From Ailurus styani (taxonomy: Eukaryota > Chordata > Mammalia > Carnivora > Ailuridae), in assembly GCA_002007465.1 (NCBI GenBank), contig LNAC01000018.1, forward strand, positions 5,456,464 through 5,520,463: DNA of 64,000 nucleotides, read 5' to 3'. The first letter of the stretch is position 1. Every line of letters begins with the position of its first letter. Shown piece after piece: positions 43,701 to 54,862 of this stretch. The notes under the pieces were generated by a model, which ran no database searches, had not been told where the DNA came from, and worked only from the letters and a program-made list of their open reading frames with translations. A program made the translations under genes and the position numbers.

Positions 43701-46700
43701 GAAGAAACACCAGAGCAGGTAATACGAGATAGATACCTGGGCAGGGTAAAATGTTGGCCTCTGTTGATCTTCATTTAGAATGAACTCTGATCCCTCCTTT
43801 TTAAAAAGCCTGCTCCCTCCCTGCCCAAGAGGAAACAAGATATGGGAAAGGAAAAGGAAAATCCACCAGTGGGTCTTCTCTAGGAGAATATGCATTCTGG
43901 GGAAGGAGTCTTTGAATAAAAGCAGCTGCTCTGGGGCGCCTGAATGGCTCAGTTGGTTAAGCGGCTGCCTTCGGCTCAGGTCATGATTCCAGGGTCCTGG
44001 GATCAAGCTCTGCATAGGGCTCCCTGCTTGGCAGAGAGCCTGCTTCTCTCTCTCCCTCTGCCTGCTGCTCTGCTTACTTGTGCTCTCTGTCAAATAAATA
44101 AATTTTAAAAAGCAGCAGCAGTAGCTGCTCTCTTTCCAAGGAATTTTAGGTTTTTTTTACTTCTTAAGAGCAAGCTACCGGGCAGAGAGTCATGAGCGCC
44201 GCCCAGTTCAGAGGAGGGAGGTTTAATGGTAATACCAAGAAGCAACAGAAGACTTTCTAAGTCTCATGAGCAGAGCATGATGTGAGACAATGTTCTTAGT
44301 TTTAACTCTACCTATAAAAAAAAAATTTTTTTTTTTTTAGATTTTATAAAAGTTTAAGTAATCTCTACACCCAATGTGGGGCTCGAACTTACAACCCTGA
44401 GATCAAGAGTTGCATGCTCCAGTGACTGAGCCAGCCAGGGTCCCCACTATAAAATCTTTTAGAAAGTAATTCAGTCTGAGTAGTAACTCCCTCTAGGAAA
44501 TGGAGAGATCACCATGAACTCACCTCCACAGGAACCAAACAGGAAGAAACACCGGAGTAGGAACTGAGATAATCTGGGTTCTAGTCCTGGCTCTGCTAGT
44601 GAAGTTGCAAGTGACCCTAGACAAATCAAAAGCTAACTTACCTGGGCCTCTCCTGTTAAATGGGAAAAACACCTTTTACTGATGTAAATGTGCTTTTTAA
44701 AAACACGAACATGATTTACATAGGTAAAGAATCCTTAAAATTATAGATTTCTCCTGCCAATCTGTATTCTGCTGACCCCCTACTTAAGGAGAGCACTGAT
44801 TTGTGAGGAAAAGAGAAAGGCTATCAAATAGTATCTCTAGTTCCTCACAGAAGAGTTACCTGTCGGTACCAGAGTATCGGATCCACCTCTGCCTGCCGGC
44901 CACACTCAGCACCTGTCTTAGCCTCAGAGGCCTCCTTGCCTAGATGGCTGGCCTCACTCAGCTTCACTTTAAGTCCTTCTGGGGCCTGTCCGGGGAGTTT
45001 GGAGGAGTCATCTAACTTGGGAATAATGACTGACTTGGCAGGGTCAGCCCCTGGCTCCTTCGCCTTTCCAGGTCCCGACTTGACCAGGTCTGTCAGGCTG
45101 GGGGCCTTGGTGAGAGTTGGTGGAATCGACGGCTTTTGCTTCCATTCTTCCTTGAGTGCAGCCTCCCTCTCCTTCAGGCCCAACTCCGCCTTCTTGTCGA
45201 GTCCCCGCTGCTGCTGCTCCAGGCTCTGCCGCTTCTGCTGCTCCTCATACTGCTGCCGGTAAGCTGTGTTGGTGCTCAGGAGGTGGGTGTGGTAACTCTG
45301 GTCGCTGTAGCCATACGGGGGCACGTAGGCGTACTGGTTGTAGTACAGGGACTGCATGTACATGTTGGGACGCTGCTGGATGACGGAAGGCTGCTGGCTG
45401 GAACCGCTCAGTTCTGGTTTCTTTTCCTCACAGATATCGTTCTTCACTTTCCCCTCTATGCTCTCAGGCTCTTCATCCTTTTTTGTCTTCAGAGTCTGGC
45501 TCTCCACTCCCGCCTGGCTGTTGGGGTTCAGAGCCCCTGGGCTGGACTGTGCATAACTTGGAGAGTAGTAACTCTCGAAGCCTTGGTAATATGGTGAGTC
45601 TTTGCTCTGTGGCTGAGGGGGGAAAAGTGTTTTCTTAGCCCCTTCCTTAACCAACTGTTCAGGGTCCTTTGATTTGACACTGTCCACTTTGCCCTCCCCA
45701 TCCTCCCCAGCATCTGATATGTCAGAGTACGCAGGGCTGTTGGTTTTGACTGAGTTGGCTTCAGCTCCATTCTGAGTCACTACATGTAAGGGAGTCAGGG
45801 GCTGGGTAGGGGTGGTGCTATCTATGCGGCTACTGCCTCCAATGGAAGGGCTGGGGGCATTGTCCGTGAAGCTGTAGATCTTGTCTGCTTCTGCTTTGAT
45901 GCTAGCCAGTCGGCTTTGGTGGGGGTCTGACGAGCCATTCAGAAGCCCCTCCATCTTCATCCCATCTCCTGATGATTCCCTGAATGGGCTTTTGCCTTCT
46001 TCCGCTCGACACACCTTCCCAGGGGTCAGAGGACTTTCAAGTTCCTTTGAAGACTCCTTCTTTTTTTTGTCTTTCTTTTTCTTGTCCTTGGCTGGAGTCA
46101 AGGTAGGGTTGACTGTGAAAGGTTCTCCCATCACAGTGGGCTTGGGCTGAATAGGCTTGAGTTGGGGGCTATTGGGCATGGCTTGGACCACTGTGGTGGT
46201 CAAGCCTGAGGAGGAGCCTGGGCTTGCTGCTGTGAAGGTAGCGGTCTGGAAGGTGTAGATTTGCTGCGGAGGGATGGCAGGGGCAATAGGCCTAGCTGAC
46301 TTTAAGCTTTTGGAAGGAATCTTTTCAGGCTTCAAACTAGAGGGTTTTTTACATTTTTCTTTTTCCATACACTTCCTTTCCAAAGAATCAAAGGCATCAT
46401 TGCTTGTTTCATCCATTACTGAGGGTCCATCATCAGAGCCATCATTCGATAAGGCCCCAAGGTCTGTGTCCCCTTCCCCACTCAGCTTTTTCTTACAGAG
46501 GCCTTTTGTGCTGAATTTGCTTGAAGGAGAAGGGCTATGGGGCTCTACGAGCCGAACTTTGGGGGTAGCTGAGCGGGCAGGGGACAAGGAACCTTTTTGT
46601 GAGACAGATGCACCATTGCAGCTCCCAAGGTCTGTATGGAGTGTGGGCTCCTCTCCATACTCACTGTCTCCATCTGCTTCCGGCTTGCTGTCATCATCTG

Positions 46701-47965
46701 TGTGGGCATGGGCTTGGTGGTACTTAAGTCCATTGATGTGCTTATATTTTTTGTTGCAGTTTGGGTGGGGGCAGTCAATCAGGACTGGGGAGGGACAATT
46801 TCTGTCTAAAACAGTGGGTTCCACCTTGGTCCCAGAGAGGGGACCAGTGGCTGAGCCCATGGAATTCGTACGGACACGCTTGCTCCCTTTGGAGTCCTCT
46901 GAGCTAGAATTCAGCTCCATGTCTGAAAGTGGTTTGTTTTTCCGCTTATTAGCTGAGGAAGGGCTGGCCTTGACATCTTCAGAGGTGCTACTGGCAGGTG
47001 GGCGATGCTCTGAAGAATTCTGGCTGCCCCGACGGCCTTTGCTATTGGCTCCTGCTCGGGTTTTGCTGCTGCTGCTGGTCCCTTTGCTGTCAGAGGCCGT
47101 GGCTGTCTCATTGACAGGTGTGTTACTGTTGGGACGCATGCGTTTGCCTCTACCCCGGCCATTGCGCATTTCCAAGTCACTGGTGGGGGAGTCGCAGAAC
47201 CTTGGCAAAGGGTAAACACAACAGGATATTTATTAAGAAGGGAAAACAACTTCAAACCAGTTTAGCTGCCTCCAGAAGAACTGTCCAGATGGTAACTATC
47301 ATTTTCAATGAATATGATTTGTTAAAGGAACTTTTGAAAGCGTGGGAACTGCATTAAGTGGTGAGCTCCTAGGATGCTATCTGCAGGCTAGCTGTACATC
47401 ATTCCCCAACATCTGGGTTCCCCAAATCCTGGCAAACTGGGTACAAACAAGCTGTAAAGTGCCATTCACTAAAATGTCAACCGGAAAACGTCCTTGTGAA
47501 ACCCACATTGTCTAGTGTTCGTAAACATGAAAATGTTCTTGAGTTTAAACTCCCCAGAGATAGTTACCATCAAAAAGCAGCATCAATGATTGTTTATTTA
47601 CCCACAGGCAGACTCGATGGATTTGGTCTCAAGGTAATTCCAGACAAAGGCTTAAAAAGGATCTCCTCCCCATCCCTATCCAACCTGTCAACACATAATT
47701 CATTTATTCTTCTTGAATACCAGAGCAGTAGAGTGCCTTCCCTCAACCCGACACCATCATATTCTTTAAAAGCTGGGTGTTTTAAAAGCTGTCCAACTCT
47801 AACAGGATGAAGGCATAAGGGATCACTGATTAGGATGGCTGAGACTAATGTATGCCAAAAAGCTGTAAAATGCTTACCTGGGGGGTGCCCAATCATGCCG
47901 TGTGCAGTCAAGAAGTGTACCTACATATGTCTTGTTCCTCCATGTTACATTCACCACCAGCATCC
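40726..47965 (-). CDS. ZNF609: Zinc finger protein 609, C-terminal 1,087 residues (spliced, 5'-partial)
   Basis: ZNF609 is a large nuclear protein; in published work it acts with NIPBL/cohesin loaders and Integrator in transcription. From memory, human ZNF609 is about 1,411 residues, so roughly the last three quarters is here. Visible parts in order: [20 protein letters not shown]; basic stretch [12 protein letters not shown]; a single C2H2 finger at 46773-46702 (C-x4-C-x12-[13 protein letters not shown]); long Ser/Pro-rich low-complexity regions; lysine tract [11 protein letters not shown]; Tyr-rich segment [20 protein letters not shown]; Gln/Glu/Lys-rich probable coiled coil; [20 protein letters not shown]; His6 tract; C-terminus SLYPPPRR then TGA at 40728-40726. 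No frameshift or premature stop is seen. The closest alternative is paralogue ZNF608, but long identical stretches favour ZNF609. Confidence 0.96.
41275..41491 (-). CDS. ZNF609: ZNF609 217-nt exon with natural His6 tract
   Basis: Acceptor ttttttttccag before 41491; donor gtaaac after 41275. It encodes [18 protein letters not shown], a Gly/Ser-rich stretch, [20 protein letters not shown], then [16 protein letters not shown]. Confidence 0.95.
41701..41876 (-). CDS. ZNF609: ZNF609 176-nt exon
   Basis: Acceptor ccttccccag before 41876; donor gtaagt after 41701. It encodes [20 protein letters not shown] and runs to [17 protein letters not shown], leaving phase 0. Confidence 0.95.
42135..42370 (+). 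repeat. MIR, in ZNF609 intron
   Basis: gatttggagtcagatgaccc, tgaacttcagtttctttcac and cgagtacagtgtctggccca follow MIR order on the plus strand. Confidence 0.7.
42855..42955 (+). repeat. L2 3' relic
   Basis: gctgtaagctccttaagagg and ccccaaagtgcctaacccat are L2-like. Confidence 0.5.
43271..43637 (-). CDS. ZNF609: ZNF609 367-nt exon
   Basis: Acceptor gatttttag before 43637; donor gtacgg after 43271. It encodes [20 protein letters not shown], a charged [17 protein letters not shown] helix-like stretch, and [20 protein letters not shown], ending in the first base of a Gly codon. Confidence 0.95.
43934..44112 (+). mobile_element. CAN-type SINE, ZNF609 intron
   Basis: ggggcgcctgaatggctcag to gtcaaataaataaattttaa; flanks agcagctgctct / agtagctgctct suggest a TSD. 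Confidence 0.9.
44315..44447 (-). mobile_element. Short tRNA-type SINE, antisense
   Basis: agtaatctctacacccaatg to gagccagccagggtcccc; TSD ctataaaa. Confidence 0.82.
44570..44680 (+). repeat. MIR relic
   Basis: tctgggttctagtcctggct and ctgttaaatgggaaaaacac are MIR-like. Confidence 0.55.
44860..47200 (-). CDS. ZNF609: ZNF609 large exon (2,341 nt) with the C2H2 finger
   Basis: Acceptor ttgccaag before 47200; donor gtaactc after 44860. One base completes Arg, then there are 780 uninterrupted codons from [20 protein letters not shown] to PILWYRQ. The finger is near its 5' third and the lysine-rich tract near 46040-46090. The exon is rich in Ser, Pro and Lys and is probably mostly disordered. 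Long antisense open frames across it are coding shadows. Confidence 0.96.
47878..47965 (-). CDS. ZNF609: ZNF609 88-nt exon
   Basis: Acceptor tcttccag before 47965 and donor gtaagc after 47878, read on the minus strand. It encodes [20 protein letters not shown] then TRHDWAPP. Two bases at each end complete split Gly and Arg codons. Confidence 0.94.
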
Positions 47966-49399
47966 CTGGAAGACAAGAAGATTCAGATACAGATAGGAGA
48001 AACCTTGCTGGCCACAGACAAGAGTGTTTTTCATTTCATGAGGATTCTGGCTCCTGTAAGGAGGGTTTAGGTGGTGCTCTGGGTCCCCATGAGATACATA
48101 GGATTGGGCCAAAATATCACTATGGGGACTGCCTATTTAGCGTCACAGGTTTATAAGATTTAGTGCCATACTGACATCAGATTTCTCTTTTAAAGAATAA
48201 AACATCACAGTTAAAAAGCACTATTTACTATTTTTCAAACTTTGTATTGATGGGATCATGCTGGCGTGTAACTTACCTTTCTCATTGAAATTACAAATTT
48301 GAGATGTATCTATGTTGACATGAAAAGCTTAACTGCTCACATACGACTCTGAGCATATACGTGCTCACATATGTATGATTTGACCACAATTTTCGAATTC
48401 TCCCAGTGATGGATATTTAGGATATTTTGAGGATTTCACTCATAAATGTATCATAGTAAATACTATGCCTTGTTCATATTACTTGAAAATGCTTTTGGGT
48501 GGATAATACAGTCAGACTCCAAAATTCAAAAGCTAGCAAACAAATCCCAATATAAATGAAGTATCCCTCCTGTCACTGTTCTTCAGCCTTCCAGTTCCTC
48601 TACCCAGAAACATCCATGGACCCACATAATACTCCAGAGAGATTTTATACATTTATAAACAAATATACATTCTTCTTCAAATGGTAGCAATATACGATGT
48701 TCTGGACTTTTTTCATCTAAGCATATATTCTGGATCATTCCATATCAGTACACATAGAACTCCTTCATTTCAATGGGTACATCTGAATGATTTCAAATTG
48801 TACCATAATTTATTTAATCAGTCCCCTGGTGATGGACATTTAGGTTGCGTCACTATTCTGCTATTACAAATAATGCTAAATGAATAATCTTGTACAAATG
48901 TTTTATCTTACTTATACAAGTATATCTGTAAGATAAAGTCCTGTAAGTGAAATTGTTAATCCTAGAGCACTTGTATTTGGATTTTGTTAAATACTGCCAA
49001 ACTGCCATCAAAGAAGATATACTAATTTATACACCCATCAGTAGTGCATGAGAACACCAGCTGTCCTTTTCCTTTGGCAATTCAGTGTTCTCCAACTTGT
49101 TGATCTTTGCCAACCTGATAGGAGAAAAAGAGTGTTTTATGTAGTTTTAATTTAATGTTTCTTATCATGAGTCTATATATCATATAATTTTAAGACATCA
49201 TTATGAGATGTATTTCCTTCCTAAGTGAATTGTCTGTTCAAATCCTTTGCTCATTTTTCTACTGAATTATGTAGATGTTTTCTTATTTGTAACTCTTAAT
49301 AAACTAGAATAAGCCTTTTGTCTGTTGTACAAATCAGGTATTTCCCCTTGGTTTGTCATGTGCTAATGGTGGTTAATCTCTGTAGACATTATTTGCCTT

Positions 49400-49580
49400 T
49401 TTTTTTTTTTAAAGATTTATTTGAGAGAGACAAATCTAGTGATGGAGAGCATGAGCAGGGAGAAGGGAGAAGCAGGTTCCCCGCTGAGCACAAAGCCCAA
49501 AGCAGGGCTCGATGCCAGGACCCCGGGACAACAACCTTCAAGCTAAAGGCAGATGCTTGACTAAGCCACCCAGGCACCCC
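49400..49580 (-). mobile_element. CAN-type SINE, antisense
   Basis: tttttttaaagatttatttg to taagccacccaggcacccc. Confidence 0.88.
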
Positions 49581-49584
49581 TATT

Positions 49585-49702
49585 TACCTTTTAAAAGAAG
49601 GTTTATTTATTTAAGTAATCTCTATACCCAACATGGGGCTTGAACTCCTGACCCTGAGGTCAAGAGTTGCATGCTGTTCTGATTGAGCCAGTCAGGTGCC
49701 CT
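49585..49702 (-). mobile_element. Short tRNA-type SINE, antisense
   Basis: ttaagtaatctctataccca to gagccagtcaggtgccc, adjoining the previous SINE. Confidence 0.8.
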
Positions 49703-49837
49703 GAAATTATTGACTTTTATGTTGTTAAATTTATCAACCTTTTATGGCTTCAGAGTTTTCTGTCCCATTTCAAAAGGCTTTCCTTATTCCATAACTTCAT
49801 TATTAGCTTTTTCTTATGGTTTTAGTACTTTTAGTTT

Positions 49838-50032
49838 TTTTTTTTAAGATTTTATTTATTTGACAGAGAGACAGCGAGAGAGGGAACACTGGGGAGGAGG
49901 GGGACTGGGAGAGGGAGAAGCAGGCTTCCCACTGAGCAGAGAGAGCCCAATGCAGGGATTGATCCCAGGACCCTGGGATCATGACCAGAGCTGAAGGCAG
50001 ACGCTTAACGACTGACCCACTCAGATACCCAA
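49838..50032 (-). mobile_element. CAN-type SINE, antisense
   Basis: tttttaagattttatttatt to gacccactcagatacc. Confidence 0.87.
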
Positions 50033-50089
50033 CATAGTTTGATTTTTTATCTTTAAATCTTTGATCCATCTGGAATTCAATCTGGTATA

Positions 50090-50193
50090 AAACTTTTTTT
50101 TAAAGTAATCTCCAATTCCAACATGGGGCTCGAACTCATGACCTGGAGATAAAGAGTCAGATGCTCTATTGACTGAGTCAGCCAGGCATCCCT
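50090..50193 (-). mobile_element. Short tRNA-type SINE, antisense
   Basis: ttaaagtaatctccaattcc to gagtcagccaggcatcc. Confidence 0.8.
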
Positions 50194-50434
50194 AAAACAA
50201 CTTTTTAATTTTGCTTTTGTGGCTTATCATCTGAAGCATTTTTAGTTAATTCCACATTTTAGTGAAATCAAATATATTAAGCTTTTCCTTTAAGGCTTAT
50301 GCTTTTTATGTCTTATCACAAAGTCATAAACATTATACCATGAGATGCTTTAAAGTTATTATTAACAAGCTATAAATTATTACATTTTTAATGGTAGAAA
50401 AAATGAAAAGCAGAATATTTTGTTATGTGAAATT

Positions 50435-50625
50435 ATATGTTATGTGATCTGAATAAAGTTTTATTGGAATCATAGCCACACTTACTCATTTATGCACTGT
50501 CTACGCCTGATTTCATGCCACAAGGCAGAGCTGAGTATGCAACAGAGAGGCTGTATGGCCTGCAAAGCCTAAAATATTTACTACCTGGCTCTTTATGAAC
50601 AAGTTTGCTGGCCCATTTTAGATCT
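50435..50625. mobile_element. MER-type DNA transposon fragment
   Basis: The phrases taaagttttattggaatcat, gtatggcctgcaaagcctaa and atatttactacctggctct belong to a familiar mammalian interspersed repeat, most likely hAT-type. Confidence 0.5.
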
Positions 50626-50629
50626 TTTT

Positions 50630-51475
50630 TTCCTTCCAAAAATTAGCATTTAAAGGTATGAATTTCCCTCATAGCCTACTTTAGCTGCATTCCATAAGCT
50701 TTGATAGGTTTTCATGATCATTCAGGTCAAAACATTTTCTAGTTTCCCTGGTGATTTCCTTTTTGATCCTGGATTATTCAGAAAAGTGTTGTCAAATTTT
50801 CAACTATCTGGGGACTCTCCCAATATCTTTTTGTTATTCATTTCTTTTTTTTTTAAATTTTATTTATTTATTTGACACACAGAGAGAGATCAGATCACAA
50901 GTAGGCAGATAGGCAGGCAGAGAGAGAGGAGGAAGCAGGCTCCCCACTGAGCAGGGAGCCCGATGCGGGCCTCGATCCCAGGACCCTGAGATCATGACCT
51001 GAGCCGAAGGCAGAGGCTTCATTCAACCCACTGAACCACCCAGGTGCCCTGTTATTCATTTCTAATATCATTTGACTGTGGCAGAGAACACACTCTATAT
51101 GATTTCAAACCTTTCAAATTTGGAGAACTTCTGGTCTGAAATACGATCTGTCTTGAAGAACATTCCATGTGCACCTGAGAACAGTATTTTAAAATGTGTA
51201 CTCTGCAGTTTTAGGGTGTTCTATAAATGAATGATGTTTTTCAAATCTATATGGCCACTACTTTTTGCTACCTTATCAATTACTTGCAACCTCTTTTTGC
51301 TTACTGGAATTTCTATTTCTCTAGAAGCTGAACGTTCTAGATTAATCCTCTTATCTCTTACTCCTGTTTTCCATTCCTTTGTCTATATTCTATATTCTAA
51401 GGGATTTCCTTCATCTTCTAAGTTATATCCTGAAATTTCCATTTTTACTACTATATTTTTTATTTATTTATATTT
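50630..51475 (-). mobile_element. L1 ORF2 segment, antisense
   Basis: Antisense L1 phrases: gaatttccctcatagcctac, gcattccataagctttgata, cagagaacacactctatatg and aacattccatgtgcacctga. A young SINE (50848-51050) is inserted. Confidence 0.7.
50848..51050 (-). mobile_element. Young CAN-type SINE, antisense, in L1
   Basis: cacaagtaggcagataggca and gaaccacccaggtgccc; TSD tgttattcatttct. Confidence 0.93.
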
Positions 51476-51678
51476 TTTTAAAAAAGATTTTATTTATTTA
51501 TTTGACACACAGAGAGAGATTACAAGTAGGCAGAGAGGCAGGCAGAGAGACAGGGAGAGGAGGAAGCAGGCTCCCTGCTGAGCAGAGAGCCTGATGCGGG
51601 CCTCAATCCCAGAACACTGAGATCATGACCTGAGCCGAAAGCAGAGGCTTTAACCCACTGAGCCACCCAGGCGCCCTA
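51476..51678 (-). mobile_element. Young CAN-type SINE, antisense
   Basis: tacaagtaggcagagaggca and gagccacccaggcgccc; TSD tatattttttattt. Confidence 0.93.
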
Positions 51679-51751
51679 TATTTTTTATTTAAAAAAGGCA
51701 TCCTATTCTTGTTTCATAGATACAATAATGTTATCTCTCTAAAGATATTTA

Positions 51752-52070
51752 ATTATAGTTGGCCCTTGAACAACACAGGTTTAAAGTGCATGGGTCCCCT
51801 TATACGTGGATTTTTTTTTTAAGATTTATTTATTTGAGAGAGAAAGCACGCATGTGCACGCACCCACAAGTGTAGGAAGGAGCAGAGAGAATCTCAAGCA
51901 GACTCCCTGCTGAGCACATGATCTGAACTGAAACCAAGGGTTGGACAAAACCAAGAATTTGATGCTTAACTGAGTAATTGAGCCACCCAGGTGCCCGATT
52001 TTTTTTTTAAATACAGTATAGTACTGTAAATGTATTTTCTCTTACGATTTTTTTTATTTTAAAAAATAAA
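51752..52070. mobile_element. Fragment of the same Tigger-like transposon
   Basis: Starts agttggcccttgaacaacac and continues gggtccccttatacgtggat, then 'acagtatagtactgtaaatg'. It resembles the left part of the 4879 element and is likewise split by a SINE (51812-51997). Confidence 0.65.
51812..51997 (-). mobile_element. SINE, antisense, in Tigger-like fragment
   Basis: tttttaagatttatttattt to gagccacccaggtgccc. Confidence 0.85.
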
Positions 52071-52076
52071 TTCCAA

Positions 52077-52270
52077 GGGGCCTAGGTGGCTCATTCAGTT
52101 AAGCATCTGACTCTTGATTTTGGCTCAGGTCATAATCTTGGGTCATGGGATGGAGCCCCATGTCGGTCTCCATGTTTGGCACAGAGTCTGCTTGTCCCTT
52201 TCCCTCCCCCTGCCTGCTCTCGCATGTGTGTTCTCTCTTTCTCGAGTAAATAATAAAATAAGAAAAAATA
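52077..52270 (+). mobile_element. CAN-type SINE
   Basis: ggggcctaggtggctcattc to cgagtaaataataaaataag; flanks aaaaaataaattcca repeat (TSD). Confidence 0.88.
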
Positions 52271-52370
52271 AATTCCAGTATAATTAACATACTGTGTTAT
52301 ATTAGTTTCAGGTGTATAATACAGTGATTCAACAATTCTATCCATTACTAAGTGCTCATCATAAGTATAC
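52265..52370 (-). mobile_element. L1 3' UTR fragment, antisense
   Basis: aattaacatactgtgttata and tttcaggtgtataatacagt are typical antisense L1 3' end words. SINEs flank it on both sides. Confidence 0.55.
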
Positions 52371-52375
52371 TCCTT

Positions 52376-52574
52376 GGGGCGCCTGGGTGGCTCAGTCATT
52401 AAGCAACTGCCTTCAGCTCAGGTCATGATCCCAGGGTCCTGGGATTGAGTCCTGCATCGGGCTCCCTGCTCTGCGGGGAGACTGCTTCTCTCTCTCCCAC
52501 TCCCCCTGCTGGAGTTCCCTCTCTTGCTGTGTCTCTCTGTCAAATACAAAATCTTAAAAAAAAAAAAAAAAAAG
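52376..52574 (+). mobile_element. CAN-type SINE
   Basis: ggggcgcctgggtggctcag to a 20-base A tail; flanking aagtatat repeats. Confidence 0.92.
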
Positions 52575-52769
52575 TATATTTCCTATTTCTTGGCTCTCCT
52601 TCCTCCCAACCTTAGATAAAAAACAAAGAAACAACTAAAAAACCAAGCTTTCATTTTTTCAGGTCTCTTAAATTAGTACTTGTATATCTGCTTTCTAGTT
52701 TCCAAAGTTCTATTGATTATTCTTGTTTGCAGTAGTTTTTGTCTGTTTTAAATTTTTTTTAATTTTAAT

Positions 52770-52960
52770 TTTTAAAAAAGATTTTATTTATTTGCCAGAG
52801 AGAGAGAGCACAAGCAGGGGGAGTGGCAGGCAGAGGGAGCAGAGGGAGAAGCAGGCTCCAGCTGAGCAAGGAGCCTGATGTGGGACTCGATCCTAGAACC
52901 CTGAAATCATGACCTGAGCTGAAGGCAGGTGCTTAACTGACTGAGCTACCCAGATGTCCC
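52770..52960 (-). mobile_element. CAN-type SINE, antisense
   Basis: aaaaaagattttatttattt to gagctacccagatgtccc. Confidence 0.88.
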
Positions 52961-52984
52961 TTTTCTGTTTTTTTGTTGTTGTTT

Positions 52985-53158
52985 TGTTTTTTAAGATTTA
53001 TTTGAGACAGAGACAGAGGGCACATGAGTGAGTGCACAGGAGTGGGGGGAGGGGCAGAGGGAGAGGAAGAATCTCCACCAGGCTCCCACTGCGGGCTCTT
53101 GAGATTATGACTGGAGCCTAAGTCGGACACTTAACTGCTGAGCCACCTAGGTGCCTCA
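52985..53158 (-). mobile_element. CAN-type SINE, antisense
   Basis: ttttttaagatttatttgag to gagccacctaggtgcct, in tandem with the previous SINE. Confidence 0.85.
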
Positions 53159-53159
53159 G

Positions 53160-53710
53160 TCTTACCTGTTTTAAAGAAACCTGTGAGTTTATACTTTAAA
53201 AACAAAACCCCTCTACTGACATTTGAATGAATTATAAAGGGAGAAACCAGGAGGTAATTATGTACTTTTCAATCTACCATGTTTAACTAAAATAATGCAT
53301 TTACTTTATTTATCTAGTATATTTCAAATGTACAAACTACCTAGACAGGTTTCTAATTAGAATCTAATTCAGGAAAATTATCATCTATTATATGTTCATT
53401 TACTGTCTCTCTCTGCCATTCTTTCAATTTGTTATCCCCTAGAACTCTTATCTAATATGTGTTAGAGCCTCTCAAGCCATTATCTCTCTATTTAAGTTGA
53501 TCTCTCAAACGTATTTTATTTTTTCTCTTTGTGTTTGACTTGTCCGATTTATAATTTGTTCCTAGAATTTATCTAAGGTATTGAGTTAAAAATTTTTTTC
53601 AATGACTATAATATATATTTCAAAGATTGTCATTTCCAAAATTTTAAACTGGTTAATTTTTCTTATCTATATAACATTATTTAATTTCTGGCTCTTTGGC
53701 TCACAGTTTT
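53160..53710. other. AT-rich unassigned intronic stretch
   Basis: Possibly highly diverged L1. No exon or motif is seen. Confidence 0.4.
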
Positions 53711-53721
53711 TTTTTGTTTGT

Positions 53722-53908
53722 TTTTTTAAGATCTTATTTATTTGACAGAGAGAGAGCACAAGCAGGGGGAGCGGCAGGCAGAGGGAGAGGGAGAAGCAGG
53801 CTTCCTGCTGAACAGGGAGCTCCATGTGGGGCTTGATCCCAGGACCCTGGGATCACAACCTGAGCTGAAGGCAGACACTTAAACTGACTGAGCCACCTGG
53901 GTGCCCCA
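53722..53908 (-). mobile_element. CAN-type SINE, antisense
   Basis: tttttttaagatcttattta to gagccacctgggtgcccc. Confidence 0.9.
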
Positions 53909-54671
53909 GACTTATTACAGTCTTTATTTGACTGTACCATACAATAACTTCATTAGGTGTTCATTCAATTCCTGGTGGTTAAATTTTTTAAATTACTTTT
54001 TACACTGAGATAATTACAGATCCATATATAGTTGTAAGAAATAATAGAGGCCCCACTGTACCTTTACTCAGTTTCCCCTAATGGCAACATCTTGCAAAAC
54101 TATAGTATTATATCCCAACCAGGAATCTAACATTGACACATCAAGATACAAAATATGTCCATCAACACAAGGATACCTGCCGTTGCTCTTTTACAGCTTC
54201 GCTCACTTCCATCTCACACTCATCCCTCCTTAATTCCTGGCAACTACTAATCTGTTATCCATTTCTGTAATTTTGTCATTTTAACAATGTTATATAAATG
54301 GAATCATACAGCATATAACGTTTTGGGACTATCTTGCCATCCCCCATTACCAGCCTATAATTATCTGGAGATTCATCCAAGTTGTTGCATGTATCAACAG
54401 TTCAGTCTTTTTTATTGGTGAATGGTATTCCCTAGTATGGACATACCAGTTTGTTTTACCATTTACCTGCTGAATGTAAAGGACATCTGGGTTGTTTCCA
54501 GTTTGGGGCTATTATGAATAAAGCTGCTATGAACATTTGTGTACAGGCTTTCAGTGAACTTGAGTTTTCATCTCTCTGAGATAAATACCCAGGAGTGCAA
54601 TTACTGGATCATATTATAGTTGCCTATTTAGTTTTTTAAGAAACTGCCAAACTGTTTTCCAGAGTAGCTGT

Positions 54672-54862
54672 ACTTTTTTTTTTTCTTAAGATTTTATTTA
54701 TTTGACAGAGAGAGACACAGCGAGAGAAGGAACACAAGTGGGGGAGTGGGAGAGGGAGAAGCAGGCCTCCTGCCTAGCAGGGAGCCAGATGCAGGGCTTG
54801 ATCCCACGACCCTGGGGAGCTGAAGGCAGATGCTTAATTACTGAGCCACCCAGGCACCCCCA
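54672..54862 (-). mobile_element. CAN-type SINE, antisense, in L1
   Basis: ttttcttaagattttattta to gagccacccaggcacccc; TSD cagagtagctgtact. Confidence 0.92.

Larger units (their letters stand above)
48190..49790 (-). mobile_element. Old L1, antisense
   Basis: Diverged antisense L1 words such as tttaggttgcgtcactattc and gaataatcttgtacaaatg. SINEs at 49400-49580 and 49585-49702 are inserted. Confidence 0.6.

Noticed and set aside
44936..47215. Long plus-strand open frames across the ZNF609 large exon (up to 313 codons)
   Set aside because: They are antisense shadows of a low-complexity, GC-rich coding exon. The minus frame matches ZNF609 with intact splice sites.
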